This document shows, piece by piece, positions 47,141-57,244 of a stretch of DNA of 64,000 nt. Position numbers and translations under genes: made by a program. The DNA comes from Paraglaciecola arctica BSs20135 (GTDB taxonomy: Bacteria; Pseudomonadota; Gammaproteobacteria; Enterobacterales; Alteromonadaceae), in the NCBI RefSeq assembly GCF_000314995.1, contig NZ_BAEO01000017.1, positions 34,606 to 98,605 of the forward strand, read 5' to 3'. How positions within the stretch are numbered: position 1 is the first letter of the stretch; every line of letters begins with the position of its first letter. The notes below the pieces were generated by a model. The model had not been told where the DNA came from, did not search any database, and saw nothing but the letters and a program-made list of their open reading frames with translations.

Positions 47141-47722
47141 TTATTGGGTTGCAGGTGCAAAAACTGAAGCATTAACTGAATTGGCTACCGCGTAATTACT
47201 ATCGTCTAATTGCCCACATCCCCTAACAATAAAGATATGACAACTAATATTACTGCCACCGATAACATTGCTTGAGCCAACACAAGGTTGCTCACGCACA
47301 AAAGCGGCACGAGACCAACTTTTTACCACAGGTTTATCGGTATAATTACCCGCAGTGATATGTTGTGTGTTTTTTATCAGACCATTTTTGGTGAGTATTC
47401 TGTTGGTCCAAGCTTCATCTTCAAAACAACTCAGATCTTGAACATTCAAATCTAATAAGGTTCCGCCTCTGGCCGCAGACAAGGGATCATCTAAAACAGC
47501 GTTGCTCAGCAGTACTTCATCTTCAGATTCAAACATTACGCCTGCGATAGCAGATTCAGCGGCGTCAAATGAAAGAGAGCGCTTCTCCATGGATGTCGCC
47601 ATTTTACTTTGCATTAAACTACTGGAAACTGATGACACGCCTAAAATCGTGAGACTCATCAGTATCAGCAAAGAAAATACCATGACCATTCCTGAATTTT
47701 TTTGTTTTGATAGATATTTCAT
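47141..47722 (-). CDS. pilX: PilX-type minor pilin
   Basis: A 193-residue minor pilin. The N-terminal helix follows SG|MVMVFSLLILMSLTILGV and lacks the Glu5 of major pilins, as expected for PilX/GspK-like subunits at the pilus tip. It carries several cysteines near the C-terminus (SCFEDEAW, CVGSS, CHIFIVRGCG). The ATG overlaps the pilW stop (ATGA), and pilY1 follows directly. Confidence 0.85.
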   Translation of the reverse strand: MKYLSKQKNSGMVMVFSLLILMSLTILGVSSVSSSLMQSKMATSMEKRSLSFDAAESAIAGVMFESEDEVLLSNAVLDDPLSAARGGTLLDLNVQDLSCFEDEAWTNRILTKNGLIKNTQHITAGNYTDKPVVKSWSRAAFVREQPCVGSSNVIGGSNISCHIFIVRGCGQLDDSNYAVANSVNASVFAPATQ

Positions 47723-48576
47723 ATATTTCTACTTCGAGCGAAATTTTTGCTATTACGCAAAGTGATTGTTGTTTCAAATTGTTTATACAACCTTTTTTCA
47801 GAAGGCTGAATCGGATCTTCATTGAGCAGTTTAAATTGGGGCACTGGACTGATTAATACGTCAGAATCAGCTTTTAGTAATAATGCAATACGAATAGCGA
47901 CAACCAATGCGCCAGCTGCTTTTTCAGCGTCTAAGGTGTCAGCATCTATAAATTTTACGGGTCTTGCCGAATTGTCTTGTGAAGCAATATTATCTGTAAT
48001 GCCGTATTGAACTTGAAAACTCACTACGTCATCTAACAAAGTGTAAGCTGTATCGCCATCAACCTCAGCCTTCTGGCCACGTAATACTCTGCCATCAAAT
48101 CCCCGACATTTTAAGGATGTACCATCTAAAAAATATTCGTTGACCACCATAAACTCTTCATTAACATATCCATGAGTGGCTCCTCGGCAATCGTTAGTGC
48201 CTTGCAGAACTACCATCAAAGTATCACTAGCAGTACCGACTCCTTCTATGGCACCTTTAGCTAAACCATTACTGAAATCGCCCACTACAGGGATTGGATT
48301 ATTTTGAACAAAAGCGGCCTCAACAACGATATCAACATCTTTATTGAGTTCGGGACGTAACATGTCGTAGCGCCCGGTCATGATTAAATCGTTACGTAGC
48401 CTGGCAATAATAAAACGCCCATTTTCTTGAGCTGATGCAATTGACCGGTTTAATCGCTCGGTAGAATTATTACTAATCATCACCTGTACAACTGCTGCAG
48501 AAACGATAAGCCCTAGAGTTAGGGATATCATCAGTTCAATAAGACTAAACCCGCTTTGTTTATTATTAACATTCAT
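47719..48576 (-). CDS. pilW: PilW-type minor pilin
   Basis: A 285-residue minor pilin. The cleavage site is SG|FSLIELMISLTLGLIVSAAVV with Glu5. A large C-terminal domain contains FQVQYG and a repeated beta-rich core typical of PilW/GspJ subunits. It overlaps the pilV stop (ATGA) and the pilX start (ATGA). Confidence 0.86.
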   Translation of the reverse strand: MNVNNKQSGFSLIELMISLTLGLIVSAAVVQVMISNNSTERLNRSIASAQENGRFIIARLRNDLIMTGRYDMLRPELNKDVDIVVEAAFVQNNPIPVVGDFSNGLAKGAIEGVGTASDTLMVVLQGTNDCRGATHGYVNEEFMVVNEYFLDGTSLKCRGFDGRVLRGQKAEVDGDTAYTLLDDVVSFQVQYGITDNIASQDNSARPVKFIDADTLDAEKAAGALVVAIRIALLLKADSDVLISPVPQFKLLNEDPIQPSEKRLYKQFETTITLRNSKNFARSRNI

Positions 48577-49211
48577 AAAGTCACATCCACTGACACACAG
48601 TCATGGGGTAGCGTTTCATCAACATTACAATCAGCGTTCAAGGTGCGCTCAATATTTTGCCAATTTTCAACTGGCCAACTTAAAATAACAATATGCTTAG
48701 AACCAACACTGCAGGCGTCTGTATCGGCTGCATTATTATCCAATTCACAGGTTAAACTAATTTTTATTTCTGGATTGGCTGCTACGGCTGAACATGACAC
48801 CTCGTAGCCATCAAAAACCGCAAGTTGAGCTGCAGTGCAGACGTTATCGTTGCAATTGGGAATAGAATTAGGGCGAGCCAAACAATAACAAGCATGGGGT
48901 AGACCAGTGGTACAGGTCATGCCAGAAAAGTTATACAAATCTTCGTCAAAATAATCATTATGCACAACTAAACCTTTACCTAGCGGTGAAAATACTGCGC
49001 TGGCTCGCAAACGTTCAGTTAATTGCTGTGCAACCAATACAGATTGAGAACGGCTTAAAGCCTCAGAGTTTGTAAATGAACCAACAAATTGTAAATATGC
49101 GACACCAAGCAACCCCACAGATAAAATGAACAAAGTGACTAACACTTCAATCATGCCAACACCCTGTTGATTATTTACATAGGATTTTTTGGGGTTGCTC
49201 TTCACAATCAT
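48573..49211 (-). CDS. pilV: PilV-type minor pilin
   Basis: A 212-residue minor pilin. The leader ends NQQG|VGMIEVLVTLFILSVGLLG with Glu5, and the C-terminal domain is rich in cysteines (MTCTTGLPHACYCLAR, CNDNVC, CELDN) that probably form disulphides. This is the GspI-like subunit of the second minor-pilin set. It starts the tightly overlapping pilV-pilW-pilX-pilY1-pilE group, after a 234-base gap from the upstream set. Confidence 0.85.
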   Translation of the reverse strand: MIVKSNPKKSYVNNQQGVGMIEVLVTLFILSVGLLGVAYLQFVGSFTNSEALSRSQSVLVAQQLTERLRASAVFSPLGKGLVVHNDYFDEDLYNFSGMTCTTGLPHACYCLARPNSIPNCNDNVCTAAQLAVFDGYEVSCSAVAANPEIKISLTCELDNNAADTDACSVGSKHIVILSWPVENWQNIERTLNADCNVDETLPHDCVSVDVTL

Positions 49212-49445
49212 TTCTCTCTCTAGTTGTAAAACATAGATGTTCGACTAACTGTCTAGATAAATCTATGATTAGTATGTTAGCTAAAAATACGAAGTAATAA
49301 GTTATTAGTACCGGGATAAAGGTATATATTTTGATTTGATTAACATAAAATATTGCAATAAATGCTTTTAAAACAACTAACTATAACTTAGTTTAATTGT
49401 GTACAGCATAGTACATGTTGAATAAATAGATTTGTTTTTCGAATG

Positions 49446-50015
49446 TTATGGCGCGGCGAGAGAACTTGAAGAACGATATTTAGTTTGAAAGCTTTGACTT
49501 TGCGCAATAGGTGCAATACTTCCAAACATATCAATTTGTTTACTGTCGCCATTTATATCGAGCCAAGTAACTATAATGTGAACGCTTTTTAAATTGACAT
49601 TTCGAGGTAAATTCACTGGAAAAAAAGGGTCCCCGACTTTCGCCCAGTGATCAGCAATGCCATCAAAATTGCTGTCCACATAATACAAGTCTTCAACCTG
49701 CCACTGGGTGTCAAATGTTTGCAAATTCAACTCTGAAGACACAATTATGTCTCGTTCTCCTGCAGGGATACTTCCTCCCAAATTATTGGCAATATTCTGA
49801 TACGACGCAACGCCTTGTACATGGTTTAGGTGTTGAAAATACGCTAAATCAGTTAATTTTTCTTGGGCAAGGAGTAGAGCCAAACCACGCAAATTCAGCT
49901 TAGTATCGGCGACTACATATTCACTTTGCAAGGTTACATAACCCGTAACACCCAACATTATGATGAGTGAAGCTATTGACACCTCAATAAGAGAAAATCC
50001 TTTTTCTTTAGACAT
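49446..50015 (-). CDS. PilV-like (GspI-type) minor pilin, first set
   Basis: A 189-residue prepilin with an unusually short leader: KEKG|FSLIEVSIASLIIMLGVTGYVTLQ, with Glu5. The C-terminal region has few cysteines, unlike the pilV product downstream, and is a different PilV/GspI-type protein. It is the last gene of the first minor-pilin set and ends 234 bases before the second set. The gap contains no gene and may hold a promoter. Confidence 0.78.
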   Translation of the reverse strand: MSKEKGFSLIEVSIASLIIMLGVTGYVTLQSEYVVADTKLNLRGLALLLAQEKLTDLAYFQHLNHVQGVASYQNIANNLGGSIPAGERDIIVSSELNLQTFDTQWQVEDLYYVDSNFDGIADHWAKVGDPFFPVNLPRNVNLKSVHIIVTWLDINGDSKQIDMFGSIAPIAQSQSFQTKYRSSSSLAAP

Positions 50016-50044
50016 TTAAGTTTCCTTTTATAGATTGGTATTAT

Positions 50045-51172
50045 CTAAAAATCATGCCAACTACCGGGCACTCTAGCAACTCTTTGCAATTTTTTGCTGT
50101 TTTGTAATTGTTGTAAGACATTGGCTTGAAACACCACACGAGTTAAATCACCTGTTGTACCTAACTGATAATTTGCAACTACAGCACCAAACACGGCACT
50201 ATCAGTTTGCATATTAATATCCAGATCCTTGATTGAGCCTACAGGTTTAAATGAAAACAACAGACCATACATAACCACATCGCTATGAAACTCTACTTTG
50301 CCATCAAAAATAACTAAAATAATAGGTTCTGAGGCAGTTGCTATTTGTGTACTGGCACTCACATCACAATCACCATTAACCCAAATCACTCCCCAACTGC
50401 CAATATCTAAGGTGTCACAGTCTGCCAGTACAAAGTCGGATTGGTGTTGTAATTGAATCCATTCAGCTGAAGGAATGTTAAACAGATAACTGACTAAATC
50501 TGCGGGAAATGAAGCAGAACTATCGGCAATGTCAGACTGTTTTATGCTGTGATCAGAATAACTATCAGTACTACAATCCCCTTGGTTAAACACACTTAAT
50601 ATACAACTATGATGACTAGTACCAGACAATGTAATCACAGCATCTGACCATAAAGATAATGGAGCTGCTGCGCCTAATCCATCTGGGTTGGTAACAACCT
50701 CAAATTCACCAGCACTACTAAATCCATGCTGAACTATTAACGGAGCAGTAGGAGGATTGACCAAAATGGGATAAACCAGTGATTGTTCTATTACAGTGGC
50801 TTTAGCTAAACCATCGGCAGATCTTCCGCTAGCATTCATAGTGACAAGTTTACGGTTACCCAGTAAATCTTCACTAATGGCAGAAATATTAAAGGTGCTG
50901 CTGTCATCTAAATTGCCCACTACTTCAACACCGGGCCACTCTTTGTTTACATTAAGTATCGCCAAACCTTGATTCAACCCAGCCTGTGCTGATGCCTGAG
51001 CCCATTTTTGGTTTTGGGTATTAAGCATAATTTGATGTTCAAAGGATTGAATTTTACCCGTATAAAGCGTGACTAACGTCACCATAATAAGTAACAGAAC
51101 CACAGTTAGTAAAATTGCAGCGCCCTGCTGTTTTAGGTTGCGGGAGGAACCTACGGGCAGTAACTTATTCAT
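50045..51172 (-). CDS. PilX-like (GspK-type) minor pilin, first set
   Basis: A 375-residue tip-type minor pilin: QQG|AAILLTVVLLLIMVTLVTLYT lacks Glu5. The mature part is longer than usual for PilX and contains a beta-rich region (residues about 180-330) with two cysteine pairs (CILSVFNQGDC, CDTLDIGSWGVIWVNGDC). It overlaps the upstream PilW-like gene by eight bases and sits 29 bases before the PilV-like gene. The family match is by N-terminal helix and position. Confidence 0.75.
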   Translation of the reverse strand: MNKLLPVGSSRNLKQQGAAILLTVVLLLIMVTLVTLYTGKIQSFEHQIMLNTQNQKWAQASAQAGLNQGLAILNVNKEWPGVEVVGNLDDSSTFNISAISEDLLGNRKLVTMNASGRSADGLAKATVIEQSLVYPILVNPPTAPLIVQHGFSSAGEFEVVTNPDGLGAAAPLSLWSDAVITLSGTSHHSCILSVFNQGDCSTDSYSDHSIKQSDIADSSASFPADLVSYLFNIPSAEWIQLQHQSDFVLADCDTLDIGSWGVIWVNGDCDVSASTQIATASEPIILVIFDGKVEFHSDVVMYGLLFSFKPVGSIKDLDINMQTDSAVFGAVVANYQLGTTGDLTRVVFQANVLQQLQNSKKLQRVARVPGSWHDF

Positions 51173-51794
51173 AGTTTTCTATCAAAACGCTAGTGTTGAT
51201 ACTGCGTGAAATATCATGATGTTTTTTAAGACGAGCTTGTAATTCAATATTGACCCGTGTTTGGGTGATTTGCTGTACTGTTGTTTGTTCAAAACTAAAT
51301 TTTAGTGCCATGACTTGAACAACCTTTGGATCCGTTAAATCATGCCACCCAGACTCATCGCATGCAGCGCCATCCAAACGAATTTCAACAGCCTTGTCTT
51401 TCAAGCGATAGCCATAATTTTCATTTGAAGGGGCGGTATCCAATACACCGTTTTTATTGCGGTCGTATGCAAAATTGATACAACTATTAGCCGGCTCAGT
51501 TGCAAAAGCCGCGATACTCAAACTGTGATCAAAAGGGTTCGATAAAGTGGTTGGATTTTTAACAACTTCGTCAATATGCCCATAGTAGCCTGTTCGTTTA
51601 AGATCATGACTGATAACAGCTACTACGGCATTAATTTCTTCGTCTAATCTAGACTTTGCAAGTAAGCTTGAGTTTAACGCGATACCATGTCCCACTAAGG
51701 ATGCCATTGCTGTGATGGAAGCGAGTCCTAGAGCCATAGAAATCATCAACTCGACCAAACTATTGCCATGGTGTTTTATGGGCGAAACTAACAT
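51165..51794 (-). CDS. PilW-like (GspJ-type) minor pilin, first set
   Basis: A 209-residue prepilin: leader HHG|NSLVELMISMALGLASITAMASL with Glu5, followed by the LDEEINAVVAVISHDLKRTGYYG segment found in PilW proteins. Asn at position +1 rather than Phe is unusual but processed in some minor pilins. It overlaps the GspH/FimT-like gene upstream by seven bases and the PilX-like gene downstream by eight. Confidence 0.78.
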   Translation of the reverse strand: MLVSPIKHHGNSLVELMISMALGLASITAMASLVGHGIALNSSLLAKSRLDEEINAVVAVISHDLKRTGYYGHIDEVVKNPTTLSNPFDHSLSIAAFATEPANSCINFAYDRNKNGVLDTAPSNENYGYRLKDKAVEIRLDGAACDESGWHDLTDPKVVQVMALKFSFEQTTVQQITQTRVNIELQARLKKHHDISRSINTSVLIENYE

Positions 51795-52306
51795 GACTCG
51801 TATCCCCCGAAACTAAAATCAACTGCACAAATTCTAACTCGTCCCATGTTACTCAAAATCAATTTAAGTTGTTTATCTCCATCAGTGAAAATCACTGAAC
51901 CAGCATGTCCGATAGCCAAGCCTCTGTTTGCATCAAACACGGCAACACTGTCTACTCCGAATCTAACATTGTCGATACTGACAAATCGATAGTCAGCAAA
52001 ATCCACCTTGTATTCCACCCCGTTAATGGTGCACTCATTGGCGACAGTACAATCACAGACACCAGTGTCACTCAGTGCAGCACACCAGTTATTACCTGAG
52101 TGGATCGCAACCGATACGTCTATACTTTGGGTTATTGCAGCAACTCGAGCTTGTTGGAAAGCAAAATAACTACTTTCGACAGCCCCTTTTAATTGCATGT
52201 TTTTTTGTATTGAGTTAATTGCTGGGGAGCCAATCGACACCACAAGTACAAGAATTGAGATGGTAATGAGCAACTCTAGAAGTGTTAAACCAGAAAGGTT
52301 ATGCAT
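51788..52306 (-). CDS. FimT/GspH-type minor pilin, first set
   Basis: A 172-residue pseudopilin from ATG 52306, which has AAGGA seven bases upstream; the open frame reaches a TTG at 52330. The cleavage site is SG|LTLLELLITISILVLVVSIG with Glu5, and the mature part has the GspH/FimT beta-rich C-terminal domain ending RVRICAVDFSFGGYESC with several cysteines. It opens the minus-strand minor-pilin run and is divergent from another pilin gene at 52408. Confidence 0.8.
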   Translation of the reverse strand: MHNLSGLTLLELLITISILVLVVSIGSPAINSIQKNMQLKGAVESSYFAFQQARVAAITQSIDVSVAIHSGNNWCAALSDTGVCDCTVANECTINGVEYKVDFADYRFVSIDNVRFGVDSVAVFDANRGLAIGHAGSVIFTDGDKQLKLILSNMGRVRICAVDFSFGGYESC

Positions 52307-52407
52307 ATTAGTATCCTTACTTAGCGCCAATTTGAAATTGACCTATAATCTAATCCCTTACACAAAATATAGTTCAGTTTAGTTAAAACGCATAAAAAGG
52401 AATGAAT

Positions 52408-52824
52408 ATGCCGCTACAAAACAAGGAAAATAACAGTCAAAATCACTTTGAATTCTGCACACAACTCGGAATGACACTACTTGAACTTATGGTGGTTGTA
52501 ATAATAATAGGGGTGTTGGCGACACTCATATTTCCATCTTTTGAACAACAAATATTGGCAGCAAGACGAGGGGATGGTATCACCCAATTACTGCGACTAA
52601 AAATACAACAAGAAGCCTTCCGTATAGAAAATAGTAGCTATGCAGAAACTGCACAGCTTGGTCTACCAGTTAGTGAATATTATGCTTTTATTGTAACTAA
52701 CGTATCAGCCACAACTTATACCATTACCGCCAAGGCAAAGGGCAGTCAATTGGACGATGTAAAATGTTTAACTATGCAGATAAATCAATCTCTAAATAAA
52801 ACCCCAGCTCATTGTTTTTTATAA
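52408..52824 (+). CDS. Type IV pilin-like protein (PilE/PilA-type)
   Basis: A 138-residue pilin. ATG 52408 is preferred over 52402 because AAGGA then lies six bases upstream. The leader is long (about 20 residues) and ends QLG|MTLLELMVVVIIIGVLATLIFP, with Glu5, then FEQQILAARRGDGITQLLRLK and a short globular part with two cysteines (KCLTMQ, HCFL) that may form the pilin disulphide loop. It is transcribed away from the minor-pilin run across about 100 bases. Whether it is a major or minor pilin is not decidable. Confidence 0.8.
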   Translation: MPLQNKENNSQNHFEFCTQLGMTLLELMVVVIIIGVLATLIFPSFEQQILAARRGDGITQLLRLKIQQEAFRIENSSYAETAQLGLPVSEYYAFIVTNVSATTYTITAKAKGSQLDDVKCLTMQINQSLNKTPAHCFL

Positions 52825-52942
52825 GTGTTATTCCTAAATCACCTGAAATGTGTTTTTTAGTTGGCTTGGGGGGTCATCAAGCTTTTTTCTTAATTTCCCA
52901 GTATGGTATGGTTTTGCTTAATTTAAATCACTAGGTTGCAGT

Positions 52943-55810
52943 ATGCCAAACAAAGGCTTGTTTTACGTTTTCTTGATTGGGATTGTTCTAATTTGTATTG
53001 GTTGTAATACAACTTTAAATAACAGCGTATCTCCCCCCCAAATTATTAGCCATGCAGTTCCTGATTTCAGTGGTGATCTTCCTATTTCACCGCGTGTTAT
53101 TAAAGGCCAATTAGACAATGGTATCAATTATCTAATTAGGCAAAATAACACTCCAGAGAAACGTGCTGAAATACGTTTAATTGTTAAAGCGGGATCTATT
53201 TTAGAAGACGAAAATCAACAAGGATTCGCCCATTTTGTAGAACACATGGCCTTTAATGGTACAGAAGACTTCGAGAAACAAGAAATAGTTGAGTATGTAG
53301 AATCCATAGGTATGAAATTTGGAGCCCACCTTAATGCATATACAAGTTTTGATGAAACTGTATACAAACTACAACTCCCTAGTGACAAAGACAGCATCTT
53401 AGAAAAAGGTATACATATACTAGAAAATTGGGCTCACAAAATTAAATTCGATGGGCTAGAAATAGACAAAGAAAGAGGAGTCGTACTAGAAGAAATGCGG
53501 GCACGACAAGGTGCAGGCTGGCGCATATTCAATAAACAACTACCTATTATTTACCAAGGTTCTCAATATGCACTGCGGCTCCCCATAGGTAACAAAGAAA
53601 TTCTTGAGCAGGGTAAACATCAAGATCTGCTGCGCTTTTACAAAGATTGGTATCGTCCAGAACTCATGTCGTTGGTCGCAGTAGGTGATTTTGATCCGCA
53701 GCAAATACAAAAATTATTTGAAAAATACTTTAGTTCGATTGAGGTAACCACCCAAGGTCAAAAACACAAACCTGTCTATAACATTCCAAATAACCCAACG
53801 CCTCTAGTCAGCATAGAGACGGATCCAGAGCTCACCAGAACGACAGTTGAAATTCAAATAAAACAAGATCTTGTAACGCCTGTCACCTACTCTCAATATT
53901 ACCAAACATTAGTCGCGCAACTTTTTATCAATATGCTAAACGGCCGGTTTGGGGAGGCAACCCTTCTTCCTCAAGCTCCCGTAATTGGAGCCGGTAGTAG
54001 TTTCGGTGCCTTTAGAGCTGATAAAAGTGTGTTTACGCTTGCGGCAACGGCAAAACCGACAAAAAGTAAGGAAGTCGTCGCTTTTCTGTTAACCGAGTTA
54101 AACCGGATTATGAAACATGGATTTACCCAATCGGAACTTGATCGTTACAAACAAAGTTTATTGAGCAAACTAGATAATGCCGCTAAAGAAATCGATACCA
54201 CCCAATCATCTAGATTGGCAAACGAGTACGTACGCCATTTTGTTAGAGGTGACAGCATTGCCGGGATCGATCATTATCTTGCGATAGGTGAAAATTTTCT
54301 GCCGCTAATCACATTAGATGAAGTCAATGCATTAGGGAAAACTTGGTTTACTCCCCATAATAGGATCATAAAAATATCAGCGCCTGAATCAGACAAATCC
54401 AGCCTCCCCACTAAAGTTGAGCTACTTACTTTGATAGAGCATGTGACTCAGCAACAAGTTACTGCTTATCAAGATAGCCAGGTTATACAGCAACTGATGT
54501 CTGAAAAGCCCGAAGCTGGCTCGATAATAAGTAAAGTCTACGACGACAAGCTTGATAGCCATGTTTGGATCTTAAGTAACGGTGCGAAGGTAGTATTAAA
54601 ACAAACAGACTTTAAACAGGATGAGATCCAGTTTGCGGCAAGGGCCAAAGGCGGATATTCACTACTAGAGCCACAGATGATGTTTAAAACTATCATGGCT
54701 GCAAATATTGTCGAAATGTCGGGCATAGCGAATTACCCCCTAGCAGACATAGCCAAGTTTTCAAAAGGTAAACAGTTTTGGGTAAGAACAACAATAAATA
54801 ATGACAATCAATCCATTAGTGGCGGCAGTTCAGTCAAAGACATTGAACACTTTATGCAAATGTTACATTTAAAGTTTGTTGCGCCGCGCAAAGATAAAGC
54901 TGCATTTGACTCATACATATCTCGAGTAGAATCATCCATCCATGATAGATTTAACAGCCCCCAAGGTGTTTTTTCAGAAACAATAAGATTACTGCAATAC
55001 AGTCAAAATCCAAGATCTATAAAATTTGATGCCGATATTGTCAAAAACCAAGATTTGGATAAATCCTATCGTTTTTACCAACAACGTTTTTCAAATGCGG
55101 CCAATTTTAATTTTATATTTGTGGGTAATATCAACTTACAACAAATGGAAAAATTGTTAAGCCGCTACATTGCAAGTCTTCCCAGCGATTCTAAAAATGA
55201 ACAGCGGATATTGCATGACAACCTAAGAACAAAAGGAAAATTAACAGTAAAAGTCGAAAAAGGCTTAGTTCCAAAAGCGACTGTACGACTTAACTTTTAT
55301 GGTGATTCACCTTGGTCACATAAGAGCCAAATGCATTTAAATGCCTTAGAATATGTACTAGGTAGTATTTTACGGGAACGTATCAGAGAAGAAAAAAGTG
55401 GCGTATATGGCATTAACGTTAAAAGCGCGTTTTCAAGATTACATAATCAATATTCCACCAATATATCTTTTAGCTGCGACCCCATAAGAGTAGAAGAACT
55501 AGTAGCTGAGATACATAAGGTAATAAACTCACTAAAAGTCAATCAGACTGAAGACAAGTATGTAGATAACTACATCGCACAAAAGTTAAAAAGCAGAGAA
55601 GTAAAATTAACAACCAACTCTTTTTGGAAACATTACTTACAATGGGATGCCGAAGATGATTACCAACAACTCGGCTTAAATGAGTTTGTTTCCTTAGTAG
55701 AGAGTATCGATAAGTTGGTCGTCAAAGATGCAGCCAATAGCTATCTCAATATCGAAGATAGTTTAACAGCCATACTGCTTCCGAATTCATCTAAAGCTAG
55801 TGCAGAATAA
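52943..55810 (+). CDS. M16-family zinc metallopeptidase lipoprotein
   Basis: A 955-residue peptidase of the pitrilysin/insulinase family. The lipobox LICIGC places the acylated Cys at residue 21. The inverted zinc motif HFVEH is at 97-101, with the third ligand E177 exactly 76 residues after H101. Two M16 halves follow (about 50-490 and 530-940), the second without the zinc motif, as usual. Such periplasmic lipoproteins degrade peptides or modify secreted proteins. It separates the pilus locus from ispH and is convergent with ispH. Confidence 0.92.
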   Translation: MPNKGLFYVFLIGIVLICIGCNTTLNNSVSPPQIISHAVPDFSGDLPISPRVIKGQLDNGINYLIRQNNTPEKRAEIRLIVKAGSILEDENQQGFAHFVEHMAFNGTEDFEKQEIVEYVESIGMKFGAHLNAYTSFDETVYKLQLPSDKDSILEKGIHILENWAHKIKFDGLEIDKERGVVLEEMRARQGAGWRIFNKQLPIIYQGSQYALRLPIGNKEILEQGKHQDLLRFYKDWYRPELMSLVAVGDFDPQQIQKLFEKYFSSIEVTTQGQKHKPVYNIPNNPTPLVSIETDPELTRTTVEIQIKQDLVTPVTYSQYYQTLVAQLFINMLNGRFGEATLLPQAPVIGAGSSFGAFRADKSVFTLAATAKPTKSKEVVAFLLTELNRIMKHGFTQSELDRYKQSLLSKLDNAAKEIDTTQSSRLANEYVRHFVRGDSIAGIDHYLAIGENFLPLITLDEVNALGKTWFTPHNRIIKISAPESDKSSLPTKVELLTLIEHVTQQQVTAYQDSQVIQQLMSEKPEAGSIISKVYDDKLDSHVWILSNGAKVVLKQTDFKQDEIQFAARAKGGYSLLEPQMMFKTIMAANIVEMSGIANYPLADIAKFSKGKQFWVRTTINNDNQSISGGSSVKDIEHFMQMLHLKFVAPRKDKAAFDSYISRVESSIHDRFNSPQGVFSETIRLLQYSQNPRSIKFDADIVKNQDLDKSYRFYQQRFSNAANFNFIFVGNINLQQMEKLLSRYIASLPSDSKNEQRILHDNLRTKGKLTVKVEKGLVPKATVRLNFYGDSPWSHKSQMHLNALEYVLGSILRERIREEKSGVYGINVKSAFSRLHNQYSTNISFSCDPIRVEELVAEIHKVINSLKVNQTEDKYVDNYIAQKLKSREVKLTTNSFWKHYLQWDAEDDYQQLGLNEFVSLVESIDKLVVKDAANSYLNIEDSLTAILLPNSSKASAE

Positions 55811-55820
55811 ACGAGTGATA

Positions 55821-56768
55821 TTACGAAGATATATTCTTAATCCGCAACTCTTTAGGTACGGCGAATTCGATATTTTCTTCTCGGCCGGCTCTTTCAATGG
55901 CAGCCGAAGCCCCCCACTCTATTAAGCGATTTACTACTCCTTGTACCAATATCTCTGGTGCAGATGCGCCAGCTGTGACACCAATATTTTTTGCGTTTTT
56001 AAGCCATGATTGCTGAATACAGTTTGCGTCTGCAATTAAATAAGCGGTGGCACCAATTTTTTCAGCTAATTCTCTAAGTCGATTAGAGTTGGAACTATTT
56101 TGTGCGCCTACAACTAACAATAAATCACAATCAGAAGACAATTCTCTGACTGAGTCTTGGCGATTTTGGGTGGCGTAACAAATATCGTCTTTACGGGGCC
56201 CCTCGATAGCAGGAAATTGTAGTCTTAATGCATCAATTACATCAGCAGTATCATCTACCGATAAGGTTGTCTGGCTACAATAATAAAGTTGAGACGGGTC
56301 TTTAACTGCCAACGATGCCACATCTTCAACTGATTCCACCAAATAAATACCACCCTTAGCATTATCGTATTGCCCCATAGTCCCCTCCACCTCAGGGTGA
56401 CCATGATGTCCAATTAAAATACATTCAGTACCTTTCTTACTGGCACGCATCACTTCCATATGAACTTTAGTGACTAATGGACAGGTAGCATCAAAAACCT
56501 TTAAACCACGGGAGTCAGCTTCCGTTCGCACAGCTTGAGATACACCATGAGCAGAAAAAATAACTATGCTGTCATCAGGTACTTCTGATAATTCATCTAC
56601 AAATACTGCCCCGCGCTCTTTGAGCCCGTCTACTACAAATTTATTATGCACCACCTCATGACGCACAAAAATAGGAGCTGGAAACATTTCCAAAGCGCGC
56701 TCAACAATAATAATCGCACGGTCAACTCCGGCACAAAAACCTCGTGGATTAGCAAGATGAATCTGCAT
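55821..56768 (-). CDS. ispH: 4-hydroxy-3-methylbut-2-enyl diphosphate reductase
   Basis: A 315-residue Fe-S enzyme of the MEP isoprenoid pathway, which reduces HMBPP to IPP and DMAPP. The three cluster cysteines are C12, C96 and C197, exactly as in E. coli IspH, and the substrate residues in HGVSQAVR and HHGHPEVEG are intact. I choose ATG 56768 with AAGGAAG upstream; an in-frame TTG at 56783 adds five residues. It is the last gene of the ileS-lspA-fkpB-ispH run. Confidence 0.97.
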   Translation of the reverse strand: MQIHLANPRGFCAGVDRAIIIVERALEMFPAPIFVRHEVVHNKFVVDGLKERGAVFVDELSEVPDDSIVIFSAHGVSQAVRTEADSRGLKVFDATCPLVTKVHMEVMRASKKGTECILIGHHGHPEVEGTMGQYDNAKGGIYLVESVEDVASLAVKDPSQLYYCSQTTLSVDDTADVIDALRLQFPAIEGPRKDDICYATQNRQDSVRELSSDCDLLLVVGAQNSSNSNRLRELAEKIGATAYLIADANCIQQSWLKNAKNIGVTAGASAPEILVQGVVNRLIEWGASAAIERAGREENIEFAVPKELRIKNISS

Positions 56769-56788
56769 ATTTCTTCCTTTCAACCAAT

Positions 56789-57244
56789 CTAGTTAACTGA
56801 CAGTATTTCTACGTCAAATGTAATCACTTGTCCTGCTAATGGATGATTAAAATCTACTGTCACCGAATCCCCCGTTACTTCGCGCACTATGCCAGGTAAT
56901 TCTGTGCCATCAGGTTGAGTAAACGCGATAATCATGCCCTCTTCGGCAGGGGTTTCTGCATTAAATTTACTACGTTCAAGATGGTGCAAATTATCAGGAT
57001 TTGGCATACCAAATGCTTCATCAGGTTCTAATGTAAATGACTTTTTGTCACCTGTTTGCAAACCTAATAAACAATCTTCAAAACTGAGGGTAAGACTGCC
57101 ATCACCCATTACTAACTTAGCTGGTTTGTTATTCACTCTAGTACTGTCCGCGGCAGAACCATCAGCTAACTTCAAATCAAAGTGTAATACCACTTCACTA
57201 CCTTGCTTTATCAGTTTGCTTTCGCTTTGCTCTAACTCAGGCAT
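56789..57244 (-). CDS. fkpB: FKBP-type peptidyl-prolyl isomerase (SlpA-like)
   Basis: A 151-residue FKBP/SlyD-like isomerase. The FKBP core is split around an insert-in-flap region of about 60 residues (residues 65-125), which in SlyD/SlpA proteins acts as a chaperone domain. The metal-binding histidine-rich tail of SlyD is absent, favouring FkpB/SlpA. The gene overlaps the lspA stop by eight bases and precedes ispH by 20 bases, the conserved order of this cluster. Confidence 0.9.
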   Translation of the reverse strand: MPELEQSESKLIKQGSEVVLHFDLKLADGSAADSTRVNNKPAKLVMGDGSLTLSFEDCLLGLQTGDKKSFTLEPDEAFGMPNPDNLHHLERSKFNAETPAEEGMIIAFTQPDGTELPGIVREVTGDSVTVDFNHPLAGQVITFDVEILSVN

